From Martinezella tropici (lineage in GTDB: Bacteria > Pseudomonadota > Alphaproteobacteria > Rhizobiales > Rhizobiaceae), in the NCBI RefSeq assembly GCF_008370325.1, contig NZ_VNIP01000006.1, positions 310,001 to 374,000 of the forward strand: DNA of 64,000 nt. The letters run 5' to 3'. Below, piece by piece: positions 52,689 through 62,600 of this stretch (positions are counted from its first letter, which is position 1; the number at the start of each line of letters is the position of its first letter). The notes below the pieces were generated by a model that had not been told where the DNA came from, ran no database searches, and worked only from the letters and a program-made list of their open reading frames with translations. The position numbers and the translations under genes are program-made.

Positions 52689-53648
52689 TTAGGCTTCCTC
52701 GGCCTTCCAGGCCGCTTCATCCGCTGCAGGTGCTGTTTCTTCCTTCTTCGCCGGGGGCTTTCGTAAGCCAAGACCTACACCGATGAGGGCGAGGGCGCCG
52801 CCGATGGCGTGATAGGAATGCAGCTGTTCGCCAAGAAGCGCCCAGGCCAGGGCCGCGACGATAATGGGCAGGAGATTGATCAGCAGCGAGGTGCGGCTCG
52901 CGCCGAGCCTCTGGATACCGATCATCCAGCAGAGCGGCGCAACAAGGGAGGTCGGGATCGCGGCATAGAGGATCAGCGGCAGGTTTACTGATGTGATCGG
53001 CGAGATATCGCCCATCAGGAAGATCGGGATCAGCAGCAAGGTCGAAAAGCCGATCTGCCAGAAAAGCTGCTGCCACATGGGAATCGGCATCGCCCAGCGT
53101 CTCAGCATGACGCCGTAAAGCGCATTCGAGAGGACCGCGATGAGCATCAGGCCGTCGCCGATATGGAAGCCGCCATTGACCAGCCGCATCGGGTCGCCTT
53201 GAGACGTTAGATAGATGAGGCCGATCAGGGAAATTCCGCCGCCGGCAATGCTCGCGATGCTCAGTTTCTCTCCGGCAAGCAGACTGGCAAAGAACGTCGA
53301 CATCAGAGGCATCAGCGCAACCATCACACCCATGTTGACGGCCGAAGTGGTCTTAGCCGCCTCATAAGCAAGGCTCTGATAGATCACCATGCCGAGGGCG
53401 CCGAGGGTGGCGAGCTTCAGCCAATGCTGCCGCAGCAAAGCGCGATTGCGCCATGCCGCGCGGCCGACGAAGGGCAAGAGCACGACGAAGGCGATCAGCC
53501 AGCGATAGAAGGAGATCGAGCCCGGCGAGATCACGCCGGCGGATGCCTTGGTGACGACGGTGTTGCCGGACCAGATCAGCACCGTCAGCAGCGGCGCAAG
53601 TCCGGCCGCGCCGACGATGGTAGCGGAAGCGTTCGGTTGGGTGCTCAT
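52689..53648 (-). CDS. EamA/DMT-family transporter
   Basis: The 319-residue membrane protein has ten hydrophobic segments in two EamA repeats (about 15-145 and 165-300) and a charged, Ala/Glu-rich cytoplasmic tail. Members export amino acids or related metabolites or import small polar compounds; direction cannot be read. It is divergent from an AraC-type regulator 138 bp away, which probably controls it, and the GntR gene lies 82 bp downstream on the same strand. Confidence 0.9.
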   Translation of the reverse strand: MSTQPNASATIVGAAGLAPLLTVLIWSGNTVVTKASAGVISPGSISFYRWLIAFVVLLPFVGRAAWRNRALLRQHWLKLATLGALGMVIYQSLAYEAAKTTSAVNMGVMVALMPLMSTFFASLLAGEKLSIASIAGGGISLIGLIYLTSQGDPMRLVNGGFHIGDGLMLIAVLSNALYGVMLRRWAMPIPMWQQLFWQIGFSTLLLIPIFLMGDISPITSVNLPLILYAAIPTSLVAPLCWMIGIQRLGASRTSLLINLLPIIVAALAWALLGEQLHSYHAIGGALALIGVGLGLRKPPAKKEETAPAADEAAWKAEEA

Positions 53649-53786
53649 ATGAATGGTCTCCCGTCATCCTCGGGCCTGGGGCGAAACAAAGGAGGGCAAA
53701 CATGGTTCACGATCCCGAGGTGTTTCTATCGTTTGTCCGAATTCTGGTATATGGCGAGAATAAGACAGCAATAGTGAAATGAGGAC

Positions 53787-54548
53787 ATGTCCGTCAGGTC
53801 TCCACGCATCGAGGGTGATCCGCCAAATCCGGTTTCCTTCCGAACCGAGAATTATAGGGCAGGCACGGTTTTTCCCAAAAAGAGCCAACCCTGGGGCGAG
53901 CTCAACTATGCGCTTATCGGTGTCTGCGAGTTCGACATTCAGGGTGTGGGCTATCTGTCACCGCCGCATTATGCCATCTGGCTGCCGCCGGATACGATGC
54001 ATGGTGCTTATAATCAGCATGACCTGCGCTATGTCACCGTCTATGTCGAACGCGCGCTTTGCGTTGATCTGCCGGACAAGCCGTCGACGCTCAGCATCAG
54101 TCCGCTGCTGAAGGCGATCCTGGCGGATTTCGCGGCTCGCGATATCACCATACCCGAAACAGCCGAGGATCTGCGGCTTGCTCAGGTGCTGGTCGACCAG
54201 ATTCGCGTGGCGCCACGCTGCGAAAGCTATCTGCCGCTTTCCGACGATCCGCTGCTTGGTCCGGTGCTGAGCGCCTTGCAGGCCGATCCCGGCGACCGGC
54301 ACTCTCTTTCGGAATGGGCGCGCAGGATGGGGACGACCGAGCGCACATTATCGCGCCGATGTCAGTACGATCTCGGCCTTTCCTTCAACGAATGGCGGCA
54401 GCGGCTGAAGTTCGTCGCCGCGCTTTCGCTGATCGAGGCCGGCGAGCCCGTGCACCGGATTGCAGCACAATTGGGCTACAGCAATGCTTCCGCCTTCATC
54501 GCCATGTTCCGCAGGCTGACGGGCACGAGCCCAACGCAGATGCGATAG
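53787..54548 (+). CDS. AraC-family transcriptional regulator
   Basis: The 253-residue protein has an N-terminal cupin-type sensing domain (about 1-120; HYAIWLPPDTMHGAYN) and a C-terminal double helix-turn-helix (about 155-253; LSEWARRMGTTERTLSRR and IAAQLGYSNASAFIAMFRR, the AraC signature). The ribosome site GAGGAC is right before ATG 53787. It is divergent from the EamA transporter gene and likely regulates it. Such regulators respond to small molecules bound in the cupin. Confidence 0.92.
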   Translation: MSVRSPRIEGDPPNPVSFRTENYRAGTVFPKKSQPWGELNYALIGVCEFDIQGVGYLSPPHYAIWLPPDTMHGAYNQHDLRYVTVYVERALCVDLPDKPSTLSISPLLKAILADFAARDITIPETAEDLRLAQVLVDQIRVAPRCESYLPLSDDPLLGPVLSALQADPGDRHSLSEWARRMGTTERTLSRRCQYDLGLSFNEWRQRLKFVAALSLIEAGEPVHRIAAQLGYSNASAFIAMFRRLTGTSPTQMR

Positions 54549-54553
54549 GTCTT

Positions 54554-54600
54554 AGAGCATTTCCAGGAAAAGTGCGCAGCGGTTTTCCGTCCGGAATGCG
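54554..54600 (+). repeat. Rhizobial intergenic repeat, copy B
   Basis: It reads AGAGCATTTCCAGGAAAAGT, then GCGGTTTTCCGTCCGGAATG. It is nearly identical to the minus strand of 23617-23667. It lies between convergent AraC and sigma factor genes. Confidence 0.65.
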
Positions 54601-54630
54601 CTGGGAAATAAGAAGAAAAGCGGAAAGGCT

Positions 54631-55515
54631 CTACGGCTCGATCAAGACGATCTCCAGCTTGCGCAGCTCTTCCGGATCGGCCATCGCGCTGATGGTCGTG
54701 ACCATGCCGTCTTCGCCGACGGTGAAATGAAGGGCAATGCGCAATTGCCCGCCGATCACCACGATGGCGCCGACTGCGCCGTTGATGACGGCGAGCCGGG
54801 CAGCCTGCGCGCGGCCGTGGAAAGTCTTGGCGACATCGGCCCGCCCGCGGATTTCGCTGACCGATCCCATGCGTGCCGCAACGGCATCCGGACGGAATAC
54901 CGCTTCGGGATCAAGGACGGCAAGGAGTGCCTGCATGTCCCCGTGACGCGAGGCGGTGAAGAAGGCGTCGACCACATGGCGCTGGCGGGTAAGATCGGCC
55001 TCCGTCGCCGATGGCGTGTCCTGCACGCGGCGACGGGCGCGGCTTGCAAGCTGGCGCGTCGCGACGGTGGTGCGTCCCAGAATCGGGGCGATCTCGTCGA
55101 AAGAGACGTCGAACATATCATGCAGGACAAAGGCAAGCCGTTCGGCAGGATTCAGCTTTTCCAGCACGACAAGGAGGGCAAGGCCGACGGAATCGGCCAG
55201 CAAGGCGTCCTGTTCCGGGTCGGTGCCGTTGCCAGCCTCATGCAGCACCATGGGCTCGGGAATGTGGATGGTCAGCGGCTCCTCGCGGCGCGATTTGCGC
55301 GACCGCAGCAGATCGAGGCAGATGCGTGCCGTGACCGTCGTCAGCCAGCCGCTGAGATTTTCAACGTCCGACGTGTCGCTCCGAACAAGGCGCAGCCATG
55401 TCTCCTGCACAGCATCTTCGGCCTCTGTCCGCGAGCCGAGCATGCGGTAGGCGACCGCGCGAAGATGCGGCCGGTTCGCCTCGAATTTTTCAGCCTGCCA
55501 CTTTTTTTCATCCAT
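54631..55515 (-). CDS. ECF41-type RNA polymerase sigma factor (SigJ-like)
   Basis: The 294-residue sigma factor has region 2 near residues 20-75 (AYRMLGSRTEAEDAVQETWLRL) and region 4 near 115-165 (LNPAERLAFVLHDMFDVSFDEI). An extra C-terminal domain (about 180-290) has the SnoaL fold that in ECF41 proteins replaces the anti-sigma factor. The linker HIPEP resembles the conserved WLPEP, and ADPEELRKLE the NPDKL motif at the end. It regulates a neighbouring oxidoreductase/CMD gene in known cases; here the divergent CMD gene is at 55656. Upstream is a perfect ECF41-type promoter. Confidence 0.92.
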   Translation of the reverse strand: MDEKKWQAEKFEANRPHLRAVAYRMLGSRTEAEDAVQETWLRLVRSDTSDVENLSGWLTTVTARICLDLLRSRKSRREEPLTIHIPEPMVLHEAGNGTDPEQDALLADSVGLALLVVLEKLNPAERLAFVLHDMFDVSFDEIAPILGRTTVATRQLASRARRRVQDTPSATEADLTRQRHVVDAFFTASRHGDMQALLAVLDPEAVFRPDAVAARMGSVSEIRGRADVAKTFHGRAQAARLAVINGAVGAIVVIGGQLRIALHFTVGEDGMVTTISAMADPEELRKLEIVLIEP

Positions 55516-55551
55516 CGGTCACATTCCCTCATCGCGTTTCGTCAGACCCAT

Positions 55552-55578
55552 GACGAGCGAAATCCGGCCGGTGTGACA
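55552..55578 (-). promoter_or_regulatory. ECF41-type autoregulatory promoter
   Basis: On the minus strand TGTCACA (55578-55572), a 16-base spacer and CGTC (55555-55552) lie 37 bp before the sigma factor start. This is the bipartite ECF41 consensus as I recall it. Confidence 0.7.
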
Positions 55579-55655
55579 GCGGATCGGCAGGAAAATGCAT
55601 CGTCAGGACTTGAGCCGCAACCATGCTCTCACAATCAGAGGAAGAGGAAATAGAT

Positions 55656-56114
55656 ATGCAAGCTCGTATGAAGAACCCAGCCCTCGTTCTGCCCGAAACG
55701 CTTCAGGCGCTTCTGGCCGTCAGCAATTCGATCAAGGATCAGGGTCTTTCGGAAAATATCATGGACCTCGTGCATCTGCGCGTCAGCCAGATCAACGGCT
55801 GCAGCGTCTGCACGGATATGGGCTTTCGCAAGCTCCAGAAGGCCGGCGAGACAATGGAGCGGATCGTCGGCGTCTCCGCCTGGCGCGAAATGCCTTATTT
55901 CTCGGATGCCGAGCGTGCTGCTCTTGCTCTCGGGGAAGCGGCCACCCGGCTTGCCGACCGGCCCGATGCCGTCAGCGACGAGATCTGGAATGAAGTAGCA
56001 AAACATTTCGACGAAAAGGCACTATCGGCCCTGATCGTCGCGATCGCGATCGACAATGTCTGGAACCGGCTGAACTCGACGGTCCGCCAGCAGGCAGGCG
56101 CATCCTGGAACTGA
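55656..56114 (+). CDS. AhpD-like carboxymuconolactone decarboxylase family protein
   Basis: The 152-residue AhpD/CMD-fold protein has the redox motif NGCSVCTDMGF (two cysteines separated by two residues) near residue 48. The start ATG 55656 has GAGGAAAT upstream; the longer frame from 55623 lacks a site. It is divergent from the ECF41 sigma factor, the classic genomic partner of this protein. The gene is the likely sigma target, but no exact TGTCACA-N16-CGTC promoter is visible in its direction. Confidence 0.9.
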   Translation: MQARMKNPALVLPETLQALLAVSNSIKDQGLSENIMDLVHLRVSQINGCSVCTDMGFRKLQKAGETMERIVGVSAWREMPYFSDAERAALALGEAATRLADRPDAVSDEIWNEVAKHFDEKALSALIVAIAIDNVWNRLNSTVRQQAGASWN

Positions 56115-56129
56115 TCGTCCGCAATGAGC

Positions 56130-56165
56130 GCCACCTTCTTCTCATAGTATGGGGAAGAAGGTGGC
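56130..56165. terminator. Hairpin between convergent CMD and LysR genes
   Basis: Arms GCCACCTTCTTC (56130-56141) and GAAGAAGGTGGC (56154-56165) form a perfect 12-bp stem with a 12-base loop. There is no T-run. Confidence 0.55.
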
Positions 56166-56173
56166 CTGCATTC

Positions 56174-57085
56174 TTAAGCCTCGCCTACTCGCGAGGTCAC
56201 CAGCAATTTCGCCATCCAGTCCACGAAGACACGCACCTTGTTGCTGAGGTGCCGGTTGGGTGGATAGACGATATGCAAGGGCAGTGATGGCCGGGTCCAG
56301 CCGGAAAGAATGGGAACGAGCTCGCCGCTTGCAAGCGCGTCCCGGGCCATGAAGCTCGGAACTTGCGCGATGCCGAGCCCCATCAGCGCTGCCTGGAGAT
56401 AGCTGCGGCTGTCATTCACCGAAAGGATATAGCGCGGGCTGATTTCCAATGCCTCGTTGCCATGTTCGAACAGGAACGGAATCGTACGGCCGGTTTGCGC
56501 GCGAAAATAGCTGACCGCATAATGGCTGGTTTCCAGATCCTCCGGCCGTTCCGGGAAGCCATGTTTCTCGATGTAAAGCGGTGCCGCACAGGTGACGAGG
56601 TGTATTTCACCGACGCGGCGGGCAATCAGGGACTGGTCGCTCGGCATGCCGGCGCGCAGCGCGCAATCGACATTCTCGGCCAGATAATCCACCAGGCGGT
56701 CTCCGACGCCGAGGTCGATATGGATATCGGGATAGCGTTGATGGAAGTCGCACAGCGCCGGCATGACGATCTTCTCAGCGAAAGCGCCGGCCATTTCGAC
56801 GCGCAGGCGCCCGCTCGGCAGGCTCTGCGAATTGCTGATGCTGCCGTCCAGCTCCTCTATTTCCGAAAGGATCTGAACCGCGCGTTCGTAATAGAGCGCA
56901 CCGTCCGTCGTCACCATGACGCGCCGGGTCGTGCGGTTGAGGAGCTTGGCATGCAGATGTGCTTCAAGCGACTGGATGAGCGTCGTAACCGTCGCCTTCG
57001 GCATGGAAAGGGCGGCTGCGGCGCGGGTGAAATTACCCGTTTCCACCACACGCGCGAATGCCCGCATTGCTGATAACTGATCCAT
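56174..57085 (-). CDS. LysR-family transcriptional regulator
   Basis: The 303-residue LysR protein starts MDQLSAMRAFARVVETGNFT and has an HTH near residues 18-45 (SMPKATVTTLIQSLEAHL) and a ligand domain from about 90. It closely resembles the LysR at 15412 in layout. It is divergent from the alpha/beta-hydrolase and RND efflux genes across 233 bp (57086-57318), which should hold its operator; I see no gene in that gap. It likely controls the efflux unit. Confidence 0.9.
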   Translation of the reverse strand: MDQLSAMRAFARVVETGNFTRAAAALSMPKATVTTLIQSLEAHLHAKLLNRTTRRVMVTTDGALYYERAVQILSEIEELDGSISNSQSLPSGRLRVEMAGAFAEKIVMPALCDFHQRYPDIHIDLGVGDRLVDYLAENVDCALRAGMPSDQSLIARRVGEIHLVTCAAPLYIEKHGFPERPEDLETSHYAVSYFRAQTGRTIPFLFEHGNEALEISPRYILSVNDSRSYLQAALMGLGIAQVPSFMARDALASGELVPILSGWTRPSLPLHIVYPPNRHLSNKVRVFVDWMAKLLVTSRVGEA

Positions 57086-57318
57086 TTCTATGATGTCCCT
57101 GGACCGTAAAGAAAAGAGGCCGATTGTTTGTAATCATGAATAGTCTGATCGAATATAAGCTACTTATTCTCGAAGCGGAATAACAATATGTTTTTATCGT
57201 GATTGTTGCAATGCGGCATGGGGGCGCCAAAGACCGCATTCGAGAATATGATTGCAAAGCGTGACAGACCGCTTCTGAATTGAATCATATTCGCTCGAGC
57301 AGACAAGGATTTGGGTCG

Positions 57319-58131
57319 ATGAGTGCGCCGTGGAAAGATGTTGTGCTGGAAAACGTGCCTACGGGGCCCGTGGAAGCCCGGATCTACAACGGCGAAGGTT
57401 TGAAGAAGGCGGCACCTCTCGTGCTCTATCTGCACGGCGGCGCTTTCCTCGACACCGATCACGCGACCGACAGGCCGGTGGCGGCAAGCCTCGCAGAGGC
57501 TGGTGCTATCGTGGTTGCCGCGGATTATACGAGCGGCAATCAGAATGCTTTTCCGAAGGTGCTCGAATGCGCCTACGGAATTCTCGCCTACCTCAGCAAC
57601 AAGCGGAACATGCTTGCGCTGGGTGGAGCGAAAAAATCGCTGCTGTTTGTCGCCGGAGAGGAATCGGGTGGCAATGTTGCAGCGGGTGTCGCTTTAAAGG
57701 CGCGCGATCAGATGCCCGGTTCGCTGGACGGACAGGTGCTGATTTCGCCTTTACTTGATCCTTTCATGGGATCGAAATCTTTCCTCCATGCGGAGGAAAG
57801 CGGCATGCGCGAGCGCTGGACGGACGGCTGGAACCGATACCTGGGCTTCCTGGGCGGTGTTTGCCATCCTTATGCAGCGCCTCGATACTGTTCGCGGCTT
57901 TCGGGCCTCGCGCCGGCATTGGTGCTCACGGCCGAGGACGACCCGCTCCGCGACGAGAGCATGGAATACGGCAGTCGGCTGAAAGCGGCTGGCGTCCGTG
58001 TTCGCCAGCAAGTCCTTCCCGCCGGGACAGGCTGGCCCACCCTCTATGGCGGGCAGTCGAAAGACAGGCCGATTTGGCAGCAGGATATCTGTTGCTGTTT
58101 CAAGGGGTTTGTCGAAGACGTGCAGGCTTGA
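57319..58131 (+). CDS. Alpha/beta-hydrolase (HSL-type) with degenerate active site
   Basis: The 270-residue protein of the hormone-sensitive-lipase branch keeps the oxyanion motif YLHGGAFLD (about residues 37-45). The nucleophile elbow is GEESGGN instead of GDSAGGN, so the catalytic Ser position is Glu and Ser is shifted by one. The usual GxxHGF His near the end is replaced by AGTGWPTL; the acid Asp (AEDDPLRDE) remains. It may be inactive as an esterase, or use a different residue. The frame opens at 57280 but ATG 57319 has AAGGAT upstream. It heads an apparent unit with the RND pump. Confidence 0.82.
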   Translation: MSAPWKDVVLENVPTGPVEARIYNGEGLKKAAPLVLYLHGGAFLDTDHATDRPVAASLAEAGAIVVAADYTSGNQNAFPKVLECAYGILAYLSNKRNMLALGGAKKSLLFVAGEESGGNVAAGVALKARDQMPGSLDGQVLISPLLDPFMGSKSFLHAEESGMRERWTDGWNRYLGFLGGVCHPYAAPRYCSRLSGLAPALVLTAEDDPLRDESMEYGSRLKAAGVRVRQQVLPAGTGWPTLYGGQSKDRPIWQQDICCCFKGFVEDVQA

Positions 58132-58264
58132 TCGACTAGACTATCCCGTCCGCGAGAGACAAGCGCGAATGGGATGAGGCGTCGAAGGCACGAGACCGGA
58201 GCGGGTGGTCACGCGAATGCGCGGCGCTTCGGCCCCTGATTTTATTGAGACGATAGGAATTTTC

Positions 58265-58288
58265 GGTCCCGTGTCCCAAGGCGGGACC
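58265..58288 (+). promoter_or_regulatory. Leader hairpin before the efflux adaptor gene
   Basis: Arms GGTCCCG (58265-58271) and CGGGACC (58282-58288) form a stem 15 bases before the adaptor ATG, next to its ribosome site AAAGGAGAG. The same arms recur, in the opposite order, in the terminator at 62855. Confidence 0.45.
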
Positions 58289-58303
58289 AAAGGAGAGACC
58301 AAC

Positions 58304-59494
58304 ATGAAGTCCAACGGTAAAAGCTGGGCCCTGTGGGGCGCCGGCATGGGTGTTGCTGCGGCTGTTGCAGGCGCGGCTTTCTATCTGGAGCTGCCGCGTG
58401 GCGCTCAGGCAACGGAGGCTGCTGCTCCGGCCGCAAAGCCGGCGATCCCGGTCACCGTTGCCGCCGTAGAAGCGCGCGACATCACGGCCTGGCAGGAATT
58501 TTCCGGCCGGCTCGAAGCGATTGATCGCGTCGAGGTGCGCCCGCGCGTCGCCGGCGCCATCGAGTCTGTGCATTACCGCGAAGGCGCGCTGGTCAAGCAG
58601 GGTGACCTGCTGGTGACGATCGATCCGGCGCCCTATGAGGCGGTGGTTGCCCAAGCTCAGGCGCAGGTCGGGGCGGCAAAAGCCAAGCTTGATCTCGCCA
58701 AAGTCGAAATCGATCGCGGCCGGAAGCTCTTCGACAACAAGACGATTTCGCAGAGCGACATGGATACCCGCACCAGCAACTCTGCCGAGGCAGAAGCCAA
58801 TCTGAAGGCAGCGCAAGCGGCCCTTCAGACCGCGCAGCTGAACCTCGACTATACGCAGGTCCGTGCCCCGATCGCCGGCCGGGTCGGCAAGATCGCCGTC
58901 ACTGTCGGCAATCTCGTGGCGGCCGGCTCGACGTCGCCGGCATTGACCACGCTGGTTTCGGTCGATCCGATCTATGCGAGCTTCAGCGCCAACGAGCAGA
59001 CTGTCACTCAGGCCCTGGCCGAACTGCCGACAACCGGAGGCGCTTTTCCGCCGGTCGAGCAGATCCCGGTTCAGATCGGTACGGCAAGCGACAACGGTAC
59101 GCCGATCAAGGGCAAGTTGCAGTTGATCGACAACGAAGTCGATGCGGCGAGCGGCACCGTCAGCGTTCGCGCCGTCTTCGACAATCCGGGCGGCCGTCTT
59201 ATCCCCGGTCAGTTCGTGCGGGTCCGTATGGGTCAGCCGAAGGCCGAGAATAAGATTGTCATTGACGATCGTGCAGTCGGCACCGACCAGGACAAGAAGT
59301 TCGTCTTCGTCGTGGATGGCGAAAACAAGGTCAATTACCGGCAGGTCCAGCTCGGTTCGCTGGTCGACGGCCAGCGAGTGATCGAGAATGGCCTGAAAGC
59401 CGGCGAAAAGATCGTCGTCAACGGGTTGCAGCGCATCCGTCCCGGTGCAGTCGTCGCACCGCAGTTGGCCGAGAAGGTTGCGACCGCTCAGTAA
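58304..59494 (+). CDS. RND efflux periplasmic adaptor (MexA/AcrA type)
   Basis: The 396-residue membrane-fusion protein has an N-terminal hydrophobic signal or anchor (about 8-28, no lipobox Cys), a barrel-sandwich pair (VEVRPRVAGAIESVHYREGA and VRAPIAGRVGKIAVTVGNLV), a coiled-coil hairpin (about 115-175) and a C-terminal beta-barrel and membrane-proximal domain. It links the pump at 59615 to an outer membrane channel. ATG 58304 has AAAGGAGAG upstream. No outer membrane factor gene follows, so a TolC-like protein elsewhere must serve. Confidence 0.93.
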   Translation: MKSNGKSWALWGAGMGVAAAVAGAAFYLELPRGAQATEAAAPAAKPAIPVTVAAVEARDITAWQEFSGRLEAIDRVEVRPRVAGAIESVHYREGALVKQGDLLVTIDPAPYEAVVAQAQAQVGAAKAKLDLAKVEIDRGRKLFDNKTISQSDMDTRTSNSAEAEANLKAAQAALQTAQLNLDYTQVRAPIAGRVGKIAVTVGNLVAAGSTSPALTTLVSVDPIYASFSANEQTVTQALAELPTTGGAFPPVEQIPVQIGTASDNGTPIKGKLQLIDNEVDAASGTVSVRAVFDNPGGRLIPGQFVRVRMGQPKAENKIVIDDRAVGTDQDKKFVFVVDGENKVNYRQVQLGSLVDGQRVIENGLKAGEKIVVNGLQRIRPGAVVAPQLAEKVATAQ

Positions 59495-59614
59495 GACTTC
59501 GCCTTCTGCCCGTGGGCAGAAGGCCGACATTCCGAAATCGCATGATCCGCTGGCGGCTTTCAAATCGTCGGACAGGAGTTTTGCATCCGTTCTCACCCCG
59601 GAGGGGGCTTTGAT

Positions 59615-62600
59615 ATGAACATCTCCAGATTTTTTGTTGACCGTCCGGTCTTTGCCGGTGTTCTTTCGGTCCTCATCGTGGTCGCCGGCCTGATCGGCCT
59701 CAGAGCGCTGCCGATCTCCGAATATCCAGAGGTCGTGCCTCCCTCGATTGTCGTGCACGCCACCTATCCCGGCGCCAACCCGACCGTCATCGCCGAAACG
59801 GTGGCGACGCCGCTCGAAGAGCAGATCAACGGCGTCGAGGGCATGCTCTACATGTCCAGCCAGGCGACATCAGACGGCGCTCTCAACGTGACGGTCACCT
59901 TCAAGCTCGGCACCGATCCGGACAAGGCGCAGCAGCTTGTGCAGAACCGCGTTTCGCAGGCCGAGCCGCGCCTGCCCGCGGAAGTCCGTGCCCTCGGCAT
60001 TACGACCATCAAGAGCTCGCCCAACTTCATCGTGGTCGTCAACCTCGTCTCGGACGGAGCCGACCACGACATCACCTATCTGCGAAACTATGCGACCCTG
60101 AACATCAAGGATCGACTCGCCCGGATCGAAGGCGTCGGGCAGGTGCAGGTTTTCGGCGCCGGCGACTATTCCATGCGCGTGTGGATCGATCCGCAAAAGG
60201 CGGCCGAGCATAATCTTGCGGCCAGCGACATCAGCAATGCGATCAGCTCCCAGAACGTCCAGGCTGCGGCTGGCATCATCGGTGCCTCACCCAGCCGGCC
60301 GGGCGTGGATCTGCAGCTTAACGTCAATGCCCAGGGCCGCCTGCGCACACCTGAGGAGTTCGGCAACATCATCGTCAAGACGGGCGCCAACGGCGAAATC
60401 ACCCGCCTTCGCGACGTCGCCCGCGTCGAGCTCGGTGCGGAAGACTATACGCTGCGTTCGCTGCTCGACGGCAAGCCGGCCGTCGCCGTCGCCGTTCTCC
60501 AGGCGCCTGGTTCGAACGCGATCGAGATCGCGAACAACGTGCGCTCGACCATGGACGTGCTGCAGCAGGCCATGCCTGCGGGCGTTAAGTATGAGATCGT
60601 CTACGACACGACGAAATTCGTCCGCGCCTCGATCGAGAAGGTGATCGACACACTGCTCGAAGCCATCGCGCTCGTCGTCCTCGTCGTCATCCTGTTCCTG
60701 CAGACATGGCGTGCCTCGATCATCCCGCTGATCGCCGTTCCGGTGTCGATCATCGGCACCTTTGCGGTGATGTATGTCTTCGGCTTCTCGATCAACGCGC
60801 TTAGTCTGTTCGGCCTGGTGCTGGCGATCGGTATCGTCGTGGACGACGCGATCGTCGTGGTCGAGAACGTCGAACGCAATATCGAGAACGGGCTCAGTCC
60901 GCGAGACGCCACCTACAAGGCCATGAAGGAAGTCTCCGGTCCGATCGTCGCGATCGCGCTGGTCCTCGTCGCGGTCTTTGTACCTCTCGCCTTCATCTCC
61001 GGCCTGTCCGGCCAGTTCTACCGCCAGTTCGCGCTGACGATCGCTATCTCGACTGTCATCTCGGCCTTCAACTCGCTCACCCTGTCTCCGGCACTGGCAT
61101 CCCTGCTCCTGAAGGGTCATCATGCGCCGAAGGATGGGTTGACGCGGATCATGGATGCGGTCTTCGGCTGGTTCTTCCGCGGCTTCAACCGGGCATTCGG
61201 AGCCGGTTCGAAATACTACGGCAAGGGCGTCGGCGGCCTGCTGTCGCGCAAGAGCATCGTCATGGTGATCTATCTCGCGCTGGTGGGAGCGACCTATAGC
61301 CTGTTCACAACGGTTCCAGGCGGTTTCGTGCCGTCGCAGGACAAGCAGTATCTGATCGGCTTCGCACAGTTGCCGGATGCCGCAAGCCTCGACCGAACGG
61401 AAGATGTGATTAAGCGTATGACGGACATTGCGCTGAAGCAGCCAGGCGTCGCCAATGCGATCGCCTTCCCGGGCCTGTCGATCAACGGCTTCACCAATTC
61501 CTCGAATGCCGGCATCGTTTTCGTGACGCTGAAGGACTTCGACGAGCGCAAGACGCCGGACCTTTCGGGCGGGGCGATCGCCATGGCACTGAACCAGAAG
61601 TTCGGCGCCATCCAGGATGCCTTCATCGCCATGTTCCCGCCGCCGCCGGTCAACGGTCTCGGTACGACAGGCGGCTTCAAGCTGCAGATTGAGGATCGCG
61701 CCGGCCTCGGCAACCATGCGCTCGACCAGGCGGCCAAGGCGGTGATCGGCAAGGCCTACCAGACACCGGAACTCACCGGGATCTTCTCGAGCTTCCAGAT
61801 CAACGTGCCGCAGCTCTTTGCCGATCTCGACCGCGCCAAGGCCGAGCAGCTCGGAGTCTCCGTCACCGACGTCTTCCAGACGCTGCAGATCTATCTCGGT
61901 TCGCTCTATGTGAACGACTTCAACACCTTCGGCCGCACCTACAGCGTCCGCGTGCAGGCCGATGCCAAGTTCCGCGCTCAGCCGGAAGATATCGGCCAGT
62001 TGAAGGTTCGTTCGGCATCGGGCCAGATGATCCCGCTTTCTGCCCTGCTGAAGGTGGATGCCACGACCGGTCCGGAACGCACGAACCGCTATAACGGCTT
62101 CCTGGCAGCTGACATCAATGGTGGCCCGGCGCCCGGTTTCTCGTCAGGCCAGGCACAGGCGGCGATCGAGAAGATTCTGCATGAGACGTTGCCCCCCGGT
62201 ATAGACTTCGAATGGACTGATTTGACCTATCAGCAGATCCTGGCCGGCAATTCCAGCGTCGTCGTCTTCCCGCTGGCGCTGCTCCTGGTCTTCCTTGTGC
62301 TGGCCGCCCAATACGAGAGCCTGACCTTGCCGCTCGCCATTGTCATGATTGTGCCGATGGGTGTCTTGGCGGCGCTGACCGGCGTCTGGCTCACGGGTGG
62401 AGACAACAACATCTTCACCCAGATCGGCCTGGTGGTGCTCGTCGGTCTATCAGCAAAGAACGCGATCCTGATCGTGGAATTCGCCCGTGAGCTGGAATTC
62501 GAGGGCCGCACGCCCGTTCAGGCTGCGATCGAGGCCAGCCGCCTGCGTCTGCGTCCGATCCTGATGACCTCCATGGCCTTCATCATGGGTGTCGTGCCGC

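Noticed and set aside
55585..55604. ECF41 promoter for the CMD gene in the plus direction
   Set aside because: CGTC at 55601 has no TGTCACA at the right distance. The only similar string, TGTGACA at 55572, is 22 bases away and is the other strand of the sigma promoter.
58136..59758. A 540-codon minus-strand open frame
   Set aside because: It is the complement of the RND adaptor gene and shows no family signature.
60287..61717. A 476-codon minus-strand open frame
   Set aside because: It is antisense to the RND pump, is rich in Asp, Arg and His, and has no domain.
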